Source: JBAYJY01 sp041664945
GTDB taxonomy: Bacteria; UBP15; UBA6099
Reading direction: 5' to 3'
Assembly (NCBI GenBank): GCA_041664945.1
Contig: JBAYJY010000248.1
Span: forward strand, 1-5,333
Length of the DNA stretch: 5,333 nt
A program made the position numbers and the translations under genes. This document shows positions 1-5,333 of the stretch, piece by piece. Position 1 is the stretch's first letter. The number at the start of each line of letters is the position of its first letter. The notes below the pieces were generated by a model. The model ran no database searches and was not told where the DNA came from. It was given only the letters and a program-made list of their open reading frames with translations.

Positions 1-2524
1 ACTCAATCGCTCCGGAATCATCTTTCACATATTGTATTTCTTTCTTTCCGTCGCTGACTTTCACCGGAACCGACGCGCGGACTTTGCACGGCCCGCCGAA
101 TTTCGCACGGAGCGCAGCTCTTAAAAGCTGTCCGCCGCGCCATTCGATATCGACGCCGTAACCCCCGCGCGCCCGGAGACCGGCGACGCTGCCGTCAGGC
201 CACTGCTTCGCCGGCAGCGCTGGCAGCAGACTAATCTCCCCTTCGTGGCTCTGCAGCAGCATCTCCGCTATTCCCGCCGTAAAACCGAAGTTGCCGTCGA
301 TCTGATACGGCGGGCAGGCATCGAACATGTTTGGATATACGCCTCCCGAATTCGGGACATACCGTTTCGTCTCGCTCGCGCTTTTAAGCAGTTTGTCCAC
401 AAACACATATGCATGGTCGGCGTCTCCGAACCGCGCGTAATTAATCATCTTCCACATGAAAGCCCAGCCGGAACCGCCGTCGCCTCGAGCGATAAGCGCT
501 TTCTTCGCGGCCGCGAATCTGTCCGGATTCCTGCGCGCAGTGAACCAATGTCCGGGATGAACGCCGAACATATGCACGAAATGTATATGCTGCGGCTCCG
601 GGTCGTCGAAATCGATATTCCACTCCATCAATCTGCCGTCTTTCGTGATTCCAGGCATCAGCAGCCGATCACGGGCGGCGATCAGTTTTTCACGAAAGTC
701 CACGTCGACCCCGAGCGCCTGCGACGCTTCGATGTTTTCCGTGAACACTTCCCATATAATTTCCTGATCCATCGTGCAGCCCATCGTCACCGACACGCTT
801 TGCCTCGTATTGAGATTCAGACTCTTCAGCGACTGCGCAGCGCCCTTGCTGAGTTTCTTATTTTCCGGCGCATAGAAAAAATGCTCCGGCGAGGTGCACG
901 GATTGGTCACGAGCCGGCCCTGTCCGTCCTCGACAAGCCAGTCAAGTAGAAATTCTGCCGTTCCCTTCATCGCCGGGTATTCCTTTTTCAAATCATTTAT
1001 GTCTCCGCTGAACGCATAACGCTCCCAGAGATGAGTCGACATCAACGCGCCGCCCATCATCCATAGCGCATACACCGGATTGCCCGACTCTCCGTAAGCT
1101 CCTACAGGCGCAGACTGCCGCCATAGATCGGAATTGTGATGAACCACCCACCCTTTCATTCCGTAGTTCACCTTCGCCGTCTCGCTTCCAGTCTCCGCAA
1201 GCTCGTTAACCATTTTGATCAGCGGCAGCGCGCACTCAGCGAGATTCGTCGGCTCCGCAAGCCAGTAGTTCATTTCTATATTTATATTCGTTGTGTAATT
1301 GCTGCTCCACGGCGGACGCAGAAGATCGTTCCAGAGTCCCTGCAGATTCGCAGGCTGGCTCCCCGGCCTCGAACTGGATATCAGCAGATATCGTCCATAT
1401 TGAAACATCAGTTCCACAAGACGCGGGTCTTTCGCGCCGAACCGGCCGATAAGCTCGTCAGTCGGCGTATCCGACGCCCCAGACGGCGACGCTCCGAGAT
1501 CGAGCGAGACACGCCGGAATAAAGATCTGTAATCGTCCATGTGGCGCTTGAGAAGCAGCGCGTAACTTTTCTTTGCAGCAGCGGCGAGATATTTCCTGGA
1601 AGCGGCAGCCGCATCTATGCCCTTTGTCCCCGGCTCATTCGCATAACCGTTGAAACTCGTCGCGGCGCTTATCAGCAATGTAACCGATGTCGCGCCGGAA
1701 ACATGTATGCCTTTCGCGTCGGCGGCCACCTTCCCGCCTTCCGCTATCGCCTTCACCCGAATGTCGAAGTCCATCCCCTTCCTGCCTTCGGAATCATAGA
1801 CGATCGGGTCAGGCAACGTAAGATATTCCGGATTCACGCGTATCGGCGCCTTGCCAGTCAGCGCAATCGTATCCTTCCCGGCTGCGGCGACTTTGAATTT
1901 GAGAAGGCTGTCGAGCGTCGCGTCGAATGTCAGCATGCCAGGTTTGCCGGCTGTCATCCTGACGACAATCGCCTGATCGGGGAACGACGCGAACGCTTCG
2001 CGTTTGAACTCGACGCCGCCCGCCATGTATCTCGTCGTAGCCACCGATGAGTCGATATTGAGTTCCCTGTAGTATTTCTCCGGCCGTCCAGAATCGCGGA
2101 ACTTCAGATAGAGGTTGCCCATCGGCATATACGATTCGGTGTACGGCCCCATCATTTCTTTCGAAATGCTCACCGCTTCAACATACTTGCCCTCGAAAAC
2201 CGCTTTCCTTATACGCGGCAGCGCATCCTTGGCGCCGGGATTGTTCCAGTCGCGCGGACCGCCGGACCACAGCGTTCCATCGTTCAACTGAAGGCGTTCC
2301 TCCCCCACTCCGCCGAACACCATCGCGCCGAGACGTCCGTTGCCCACCGGCAACGCCTCAACCCATTGTTCCGCCGGCTTCTGGTACCATAACTTCATAT
2401 CGCCGCCGTTCTTTTCCGCCGCGATAGCCATGCCGTTCGCTACAATCAATGCCGCTGTCAACGTAACAATCGAAACTTGTATCTTTTTCAACTTCCTGTC
2501 TCCCGTTTTTTTGTCGCCGTCCAT
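1..2524 (-). CDS. Exported GH95 alpha-L-fucosidase / alpha-L-galactosidase (C-terminus cut by window edge)
   Basis: This is a glycoside hydrolase family 95 enzyme, an inverting exo-glycosidase that removes terminal alpha-L-fucose or alpha-L-galactose from glycans. My reverse-strand translation stays open for 841 codons to the window edge, with no stop or frameshift. Residues 12-36 form a signal peptide: a basic KLKK, a hydrophobic core and an AIA site near residue 35, so export is expected. The N-terminal beta-sandwich begins near residue 46 and carries VGNGRLGAMVFGG and LQLNDGTLWSGGP (78-90). The (alpha/alpha)6 catalytic part includes NLQGLW, YTTNINIEMNYW (410-421), TNPCTSPEHFF with the expected general acid E547, HIHFVHMFGVHPG (646-658) and YQIDGNFG with the expected base partner D743. 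N413 and N415 match the family's catalytic Asn pair. The C-terminal domain starts after LLPALP. Family members are commonly around 750-850 residues, so probably only a few tens are missing. T411 and the HIH motif are atypical. The start is ATG at 2524; TTG at 2491 is a serious alternative. Family assignment is firm; the substrate is not. Confidence 0.93.
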   Translation of the reverse strand, partial: MDGDKKTGDRKLKKIQVSIVTLTAALIVANGMAIAAEKNGGDMKLWYQKPAEQWVEALPVGNGRLGAMVFGGVGEERLQLNDGTLWSGGPRDWNNPGAKDALPRIRKAVFEGKYVEAVSISKEMMGPYTESYMPMGNLYLKFRDSGRPEKYYRELNIDSSVATTRYMAGGVEFKREAFASFPDQAIVVRMTAGKPGMLTFDATLDSLLKFKVAAAGKDTIALTGKAPIRVNPEYLTLPDPIVYDSEGRKGMDFDIRVKAIAEGGKVAADAKGIHVSGATSVTLLISAATSFNGYANEPGTKGIDAAAASRKYLAAAAKKSYALLLKRHMDDYRSLFRRVSLDLGASPSGASDTPTDELIGRFGAKDPRLVELMFQYGRYLLISSSRPGSQPANLQGLWNDLLRPPWSSNYTTNINIEMNYWLAEPTNLAECALPLIKMVNELAETGSETAKVNYGMKGWVVHHNSDLWRQSAPVGAYGESGNPVYALWMMGGALMSTHLWERYAFSGDINDLKKEYPAMKGTAEFLLDWLVEDGQGRLVTNPCTSPEHFFYAPENKKLSKGAAQSLKSLNLNTRQSVSVTMGCTMDQEIIWEVFTENIEASQALGVDVDFREKLIAARDRLLMPGITKDGRLMEWNIDFDDPEPQHIHFVHMFGVHPGHWFTARRNPDRFAAAKKALIARGDGGSGWAFMWKMINYARFGDADHAYVFVDKLLKSASETKRYVPNSGGVYPNMFDACPPYQIDGNFGFTAGIAEMLLQSHEGEISLLPALPAKQWPDGSVAGLRARGGYGVDIEWRGGQLLRAALRAKFGGPCKVRASVPVKVSDGKKEIQYVKDDSGAIE
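2499..2504 (-). promoter_or_regulatory. Ribosome-binding site favouring an internal TTG start (2491) for the GH95 gene
   Basis: The minus strand reads GGGAGA, then 7 bases, then TTG at 2491-2489, which is codon 12 of the longer reading. Nothing comparable precedes the ATG at 2524: the nearest purine-rich run, AAAGGA, lies 20 bases upstream of it. Starting at the TTG would give a compact signal peptide with KK immediately after the start, the usual form. This site therefore argues for the shorter protein, although TTG is a weaker start codon in general. Confidence 0.45.
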
Positions 2525-2551
2525 CTTTTGTCTGCTTATAACATTCCTTTT

Positions 2552-2567
2552 GTGTTTATAATAACAC
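2552..2567. promoter_or_regulatory. Imperfect palindrome over the candidate GH95 -10 box (possible operator)
   Basis: The plus strand reads GTGTTTATAATAACAC. The outer arms GTGTT and AACAC are perfectly complementary around a 6-base centre. The dyad covers the candidate -10 TATAAA of the GH95 promoter, the place where a repressor would block polymerase. No regulator gene is present in the window to pair with it. Operator function is inferred from symmetry and position only. Confidence 0.3.
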
Positions 2568-2582
2568 TAAATAGAGCCACAA
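2555..2582 (-). promoter_or_regulatory. Candidate sigma70-like promoter for the GH95 gene
   Basis: On the minus strand TTGTGG (2582-2577) and TATAAA (2560-2555) are separated by 16 bases. The -10 matches the consensus at five of six positions; the -35 only in its TTG. Transcription would begin near 2548, giving a leader of about 24 bases to the ATG at 2524 or about 57 to the TTG at 2491. The region is AT-rich, so chance matches are likely, and the -10 preferences of this organism are unknown. Confidence 0.35.
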
Positions 2583-2624
2583 TTATCTCGTCAGGTTTAT
2601 TTCATGTTAATAAATTATGTGAAA

Positions 2625-2657
2625 TGAGATTTGCCAGTAAGTCAATATTTGAGATTT
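2625..2657. repeat. 8-bp direct repeat TGAGATTT upstream of the GH95 gene
   Basis: Two exact copies of TGAGATTT lie at 2625-2632 and 2650-2657, 25 bases apart start to start, about 45-75 bases upstream of the candidate -35 box. Direct repeats roughly two helical turns apart upstream of a sugar-hydrolase promoter resemble AraC-type activator sites. The repeat is short and the background AT-rich, so coincidence is quite possible. Confidence 0.25.
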
Positions 2658-2738
2658 AGCGCAATTCAACATTTGTTTAATTGAAATATCTGAATTCGAT
2701 ATTCGATTACAAATATTTTGGATGGTTTTTATGATAAT

Positions 2739-2762
2739 GGCATTAACCTAAAGTAAAATGCC
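2739..2762 (-). terminator. Weak hairpin after the oxidoreductase gene (possible terminator)
   Basis: On the minus strand GGCATT and AATGCC form a perfect 6-base stem with a 12-base loop, starting 24 bases after the oxidoreductase stop codon. No run of T follows on the transcribed-sense strand (it continues ATTATCATAAAAA), so it does not look like a standard intrinsic terminator. It may end or stabilise the glycosyltransferase-oxidoreductase transcript, or be chance. Confidence 0.22.
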
Positions 2763-2786
2763 TAACGTCTGTAGTCGTTCTATCAA

Positions 2787-4022
2787 TTACTCTTCCGCCA
2801 TGGCGCAGCCGGCGACAAATCCCGTTGAGAACGCCGCCTGAAGATTATAACCGCCCGTGCCGGCATCGACATCAAGCAACTCGCCGCTTATATATAATCC
2901 CTTGATCTTTTTCGACTCCATCGTTTTCGGGTCGACTTCGCTCAACGCCACCCCGCCCGCCGTGACCATCGCCTCCTCTATCGGGCGCGTTCCGGTCACG
3001 TGGAACTTGCATTCGCAGAGCAGTTCCACAAGCAGCGCGCGTTCCTCGGCCGTCACATGCGCGCACCTTCTGTCGTTCGGGAGCCCGGCATGCGCCGCGA
3101 TCGCCACCGACGCCCGCCGCGGCAGCAGTTCCGCCAGCGCCGTAACAACGAAACGCTTCCCGTCGGCTTTGAATTTCCTTATGAGCTTGTAATCGAAATC
3201 CTCGGCGGTCGCGCCGAAAGCAAAGTTGACGACAAGCGACAGTCGCCCCTTTCCGACATTCGCCGCCGCGCTTTTGCTCAGCGCGAGCGCCGCCGGCCCT
3301 GTCGCCCCCCAAGGCGTGAAAAGTATGTCGCCCTCTGAGCTGTCGATTTCCTTTCCGTCCTTCATCAGCGACACACAGACTTTGTCGAACGCAAGCGGCG
3401 CCAGATCCCGGTGAAGGTTTCCGTCCAGGGTCAGCGGCACGACCGCCGGAAGCTGCGGAACAATCTTGTGCCCCAGCGCGCCCGCGAGCTTGTAGCCGTC
3501 TCCCGATGAGCCGGTCCCCGTATACGACCTGCCTCCTGTCGCCAGCAACACACGCTTCGCTACTATGAACTCGCCCCCGACATTCACTCCCAGCAGGCTG
3601 CCCTCGTCTTCGAGTATTCTTTCGACCGCGCTTTTAGTTCGCATCTCGACCCCGAGTTCCTTGAGCCTGTTCATGAACGCATACGTGACGTCCGCCGCAT
3701 GCCCGGATTCCGGAAAATACCCGCGGCCTTCCTCTTTTATGACCGGCACGCCGAGCGTCATCATAAGTTCAATCAATTCGGCGCTGAAAAACAGCGCGAA
3801 CGCGCTGCGCAAAAAACGCCAGTTGCGTCCGAATGCGGCTACTGCCGTCTCGACATCGCCGTCAGTCGTCAGGTTGCAACGCCCGTTTCCGGTGAGCGAA
3901 AGCTTGCGCCCCGCGCGGTCCATCTTTTCGAGAATCACAACCCGCGCGCCGCGCTCTGCCGCCGCAAGCGCCGCCATCAGCCCGGACGCCCCACCGCCAA
4001 CTATATATATTTCATTTCCCAT
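2787..4022 (-). CDS. HI0933/YhiN/BaiN-family NAD(P)/FAD-dependent oxidoreductase
   Basis: This 411-residue cytosolic flavoprotein has the usual length for the HI0933/YhiN/BaiN family, members of which are variously annotated as aminoacetone oxidase-like or BaiN-like; the physiological substrate of most is unknown. The N-terminal Rossmann motif is IVGGGASG (7-14), with G9, G11 and G14 as the dinucleotide-binding glycines and E32 as the likely ribose-binding acid (VVILEK). The family signature GRKLSLTGNGRCNLTT (38-53) follows, then ATGGRSYTGTGSSGDGY (161-177), and near the C-terminus GGVALSEVDPKTMESK (356-371) and LDVDAGTGGYNLQAAFSTG (383-401), which completes the FAD site. All family hallmarks look intact. 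The start sits 8 bases after the glycosyltransferase stop. No clear ribosome-binding site precedes it: the only purine-rich run, AAGAGG, ends 17 bases upstream inside the previous gene. Translational coupling is therefore likely. A bile-acid or aminoacetone role cannot be claimed from sequence. Confidence 0.93.
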   Translation of the reverse strand: MGNEIYIVGGGASGLMAALAAAERGARVVILEKMDRAGRKLSLTGNGRCNLTTDGDVETAVAAFGRNWRFLRSAFALFFSAELIELMMTLGVPVIKEEGRGYFPESGHAADVTYAFMNRLKELGVEMRTKSAVERILEDEGSLLGVNVGGEFIVAKRVLLATGGRSYTGTGSSGDGYKLAGALGHKIVPQLPAVVPLTLDGNLHRDLAPLAFDKVCVSLMKDGKEIDSSEGDILFTPWGATGPAALALSKSAAANVGKGRLSLVVNFAFGATAEDFDYKLIRKFKADGKRFVVTALAELLPRRASVAIAAHAGLPNDRRCAHVTAEERALLVELLCECKFHVTGTRPIEEAMVTAGGVALSEVDPKTMESKKIKGLYISGELLDVDAGTGGYNLQAAFSTGFVAGCAMAEE

Positions 4023-4030
4023 TTTCGCTT

Positions 4031-5257
4031 TTAAAGCAGCCTCTTCTCTTTCAATGTCTCTATTATTTTTTCGACCCGTTTCATGTATGTATGGTCGGCC
4101 AACACTCGTTCCCGCGCCCGCCGCGCGATTTCGCGCCGTTCGCCGTCGCGCGCAAGATAATACTCTATTTTGCTCCGCATGTCCCGCGCATCACTATAAA
4201 CTGCCGCTTCAGCGCCGATTTCGAAAAGCGACGCCATGTCCTCCCGCTCATCAGTGAGCAGAAACGCCCCGCTTGCCGCTACGTCAAAAACGCGCTGGTT
4301 CACAGAGCAGACAAGTTGCGCTCCAGTGACATTCAGGTTGATCTTCGCGGAATTGTAAATCGAGGGCGTCTGCGTCCGGTAATCCGCAGCGCCTTTGAAC
4401 TCGACTCCCTCGCGCCGCATCCCCTCCCAGCCCGTTCCATAAAGTTTTATCCTCGCTTCCGGCAACCGCCCGACAGCTTCATCTCGCGCCGCATCGCCGT
4501 ACTGATCGTATATCGAATGCCAAAACGGAATGAAATTCCTGCCAGACAAATGACGCTCGGCAGCCTGCGCCTGCTCAACGGGCAGAGCGCCCAGCAACCG
4601 GTCCAATATCTCCTCCGCCGGAAGCGCCCGCTCCGCCAGTTTCATTTCGACAACCGACTGCGCGATCAGCGTCATCCAGTCCGGCCAGCCTTCTTCGCGG
4701 CGCTGCTTCGCGTAATCCGACACCCCGGCCACTGCGCCGACAAACGCCACATCCGCTGCATGTTCCGGATCGGACGGCATCGGCTTGAACAAATCAGTAT
4801 TCGCGGCGAGCGGCAGATAAAACGCCTCGTATCCGAGATCCTTCATTTGCCTGATGTAATAACGATCCCACACAAACATCGTGTATAGCGGAGACCGGAA
4901 CAGCGCCTCGAATTCTTCGCCGTACGCCTTCGCCATCGGGTTGTCGAAAAACAACGATGCGTACGGGACTTTCAGCGCCTCGAAAATATTTTGGATCGCA
5001 TGCGGGAACAGTCCGGAGATGCCGTAGGACAGCGCGAAATCCGGTTTGAACGCCCCCACGGCGTTGATCAAATCGAAAACCTCGCGCTCGCGCGCCTCCG
5101 TTTCGAGCGAAAGCGCCCGCAGGTCGGCCGTGAAAACGCTGTGCCCGAGCTTCTCCAGCGCGGAGCTGAAATCCGCCATGATGTGCGGCGCCACCGTCCC
5201 CTGCGTTACGCACACAACGACGCGATAACCGTTTATCTCTTTCCCGTTCATCTCCAT
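4031..5257 (-). CDS. CgeB-like glycosyltransferase (DUF3880-type N-terminus plus glycosyltransferase C-terminal domain)
   Basis: This 408-residue protein resembles CgeB/GT4-like transferases with a GT-B fold, which pass a sugar from a nucleotide donor to a surface glycan or protein. It has no signal peptide or membrane segment, so it should be cytosolic. The N-terminal Rossmann-like half (11-155) contains YASLFFDNP (99-107) and LPLAANTDLFKP (148-159), typical of CgeB/DUF3880 proteins. AFVGA (171-175) opens the second half. A long helical, charged stretch (about 180-265) precedes IKLYGTGWEG (270-279). The donor-side block follows: PSIYNSAKINLNVT (298-311) and QRVFDVAASGAFLLTD (321-336), then DHTYMKRVEKII (388-399) at the end, as in the Glyco_trans_1_2 family. 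ATG at 5257 has GGGAAG 7 bases upstream; ATG at 5251, two codons in, has AGGA at 5 bases and is an alternative. It lies just upstream of the oxidoreductase, probably co-transcribed. Donor and acceptor are unknown. Confidence 0.87.
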   Translation of the reverse strand: MEMNGKEINGYRVVVCVTQGTVAPHIMADFSSALEKLGHSVFTADLRALSLETEAREREVFDLINAVGAFKPDFALSYGISGLFPHAIQNIFEALKVPYASLFFDNPMAKAYGEEFEALFRSPLYTMFVWDRYYIRQMKDLGYEAFYLPLAANTDLFKPMPSDPEHAADVAFVGAVAGVSDYAKQRREEGWPDWMTLIAQSVVEMKLAERALPAEEILDRLLGALPVEQAQAAERHLSGRNFIPFWHSIYDQYGDAARDEAVGRLPEARIKLYGTGWEGMRREGVEFKGAADYRTQTPSIYNSAKINLNVTGAQLVCSVNQRVFDVAASGAFLLTDEREDMASLFEIGAEAAVYSDARDMRSKIEYYLARDGERREIARRARERVLADHTYMKRVEKIIETLKEKRLL

Positions 5258-5289
5258 CCTGCAGCTTCCCGATTCGTTCTACTTATGTG

Positions 5290-5318
5290 ATTTTAACAAA
5301 TTATCCGGTTAAACCCAA
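5290..5318 (-). promoter_or_regulatory. Candidate promoter for the glycosyltransferase-oxidoreductase pair
   Basis: On the minus strand TTGGGT (5318-5313) and TAAAAT (5295-5290) are separated by 17 bases. The -10 matches the sigma70 consensus at five of six positions; the -35 has only its TTG. Transcription would start near 5283, leaving a leader of about 26 bases that includes the GGGAAG ribosome-binding site at 5270-5265. This is the only good-looking promoter in the 76 bases upstream of the gene, but the window ends soon after and more could lie outside. Confidence 0.4.
5292..5313. promoter_or_regulatory. Inverted repeat TTTAAC-N10-GTTAAA spanning the promoter spacer
   Basis: The plus strand has TTTAAC at 5292-5297 and GTTAAA at 5308-5313, perfect 6-base arms with a 10-base spacer. 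The arms lie between and partly overlap the candidate -10 and -35 boxes, so a dimeric regulator bound here would occlude the promoter. The arms are AT-rich and short; function is inferred from position only. Confidence 0.25.
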
Positions 5319-5333
5319 ATCCTCAGCCGCCGG

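Larger units (their letters stand above)
2525..2786. other. AT-rich intergenic region between the oxidoreductase and GH95 genes
   Basis: This 262-base gap has no credible gene. It is far more AT-rich than the flanking genes (47 G/C in 180 bases at 2581-2760). It contains a weak hairpin after the oxidoreductase stop (2739-2762), a tandem ATTCGAT duplication (2694-2707), an inverted repeat AATATC/GATATT (2685-2690 and 2698-2703), a direct repeat TGAGATTT (2625-2632 and 2650-2657), a TTGACT hexamer on the minus strand (2645-2640) and the promoter/palindrome near 2552-2582. Its size and content suggest that the GH95 gene is controlled separately from the upstream pair. Confidence 0.6.

Noticed and set aside
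245..949. 234-codon open frame on the plus strand, with further plus-strand frames at 1136-1522 and 1541-2050
   Set aside because: They lie antisense to the GH95 gene, whose reverse-strand translation has uninterrupted family motifs. The plus-strand products are Arg/His-rich and show no domain pattern.
2536..2550. Minimal frame AAAGGA-ATG-TTA-TAA in the GH95 leader
   Set aside because: A two-residue upstream frame with the Shine-Dalgarno directly abutting the ATG cannot initiate normally; no attenuator structure is visible.
2340..2659. Two short plus-strand frames with hydrophobic residues running into the intergenic gap
   Set aside because: The hydrophobic look comes from the reverse complement of the GH95 signal-peptide region and AT-rich DNA. 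There is no ribosome-binding site or conserved pattern.
2694..2707. Tandem ATTCGAT considered as an attachment site or CRISPR-like repeat
   Set aside because: There are only two 7-base units, with no spacers, no integrase and no cas gene nearby.
4027..4037. GCTTTTAAAGC dyad over the glycosyltransferase stop codon
   Set aside because: A loop of one base cannot form a stable RNA hairpin, and there is no T-run; likely chance at a TAA stop.
3565..4257. 230-codon plus-strand open frame spanning the oxidoreductase start and glycosyltransferase end
   Set aside because: It is low-complexity Ser/Pro/Ala-rich, antisense to two well-supported genes, and crosses their junction. It is a composition shadow.
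4091..4888. 265-codon plus-strand open frame
   Set aside because: It is antisense to the CgeB-like transferase, Arg/Pro-rich and without motifs; this is expected from GC-rich third positions.

Overview
The window holds three protein genes, all on the minus strand. No RNA gene, insertion sequence, CRISPR array or phage feature is visible. The coding DNA is fairly GC-rich, while the gap between the second and third genes is very AT-rich: I count 47 G/C in the 180 bases 2581-2760, about 26%. The organism cannot be fixed from sequence alone. A free-living or gut-associated carbohydrate-degrading bacterium, for example from the Verrucomicrobiota/Lentisphaerota side, fits a secreted GH95 enzyme and the weak ribosome-binding sites, but this is inference only.

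Layout in the direction of transcription (right to left): 5333-5258 is an upstream region with a plausible sigma70-type promoter that contains a dyad. 5257-4031 encodes a cytosolic CgeB-like glycosyltransferase. 4022-2787 encodes an HI0933/YhiN/BaiN-type FAD-dependent oxidoreductase that starts 8 bases after the glycosyltransferase stop, so the two probably share a transcript. 2786-2525 is the AT-rich intergenic region, with a weak hairpin after the oxidoreductase, direct and inverted repeats, and a candidate promoter/operator. From 2524 to the left edge runs a long exported glycoside hydrolase of family 95 whose C-terminal end lies outside the window.

The GH95 gene has its own regulatory region and is probably a separate transcription unit. 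Its product would be exported and would remove a terminal alpha-L-linked sugar (L-fucose or L-galactose) from a polysaccharide or glycan. Its active-site segment has Thr where characterised fucosidases of the family have His, which points toward L-galactose as a possible substrate. The upstream pair has no evident functional tie to it: the glycosyltransferase would decorate a surface glycan or protein, and the flavoenzyme's substrate is unknown.

I found no clearly new system. The observations worth following are the GH95 specificity and motif changes, its ambiguous start, and the repeat-rich control regions.
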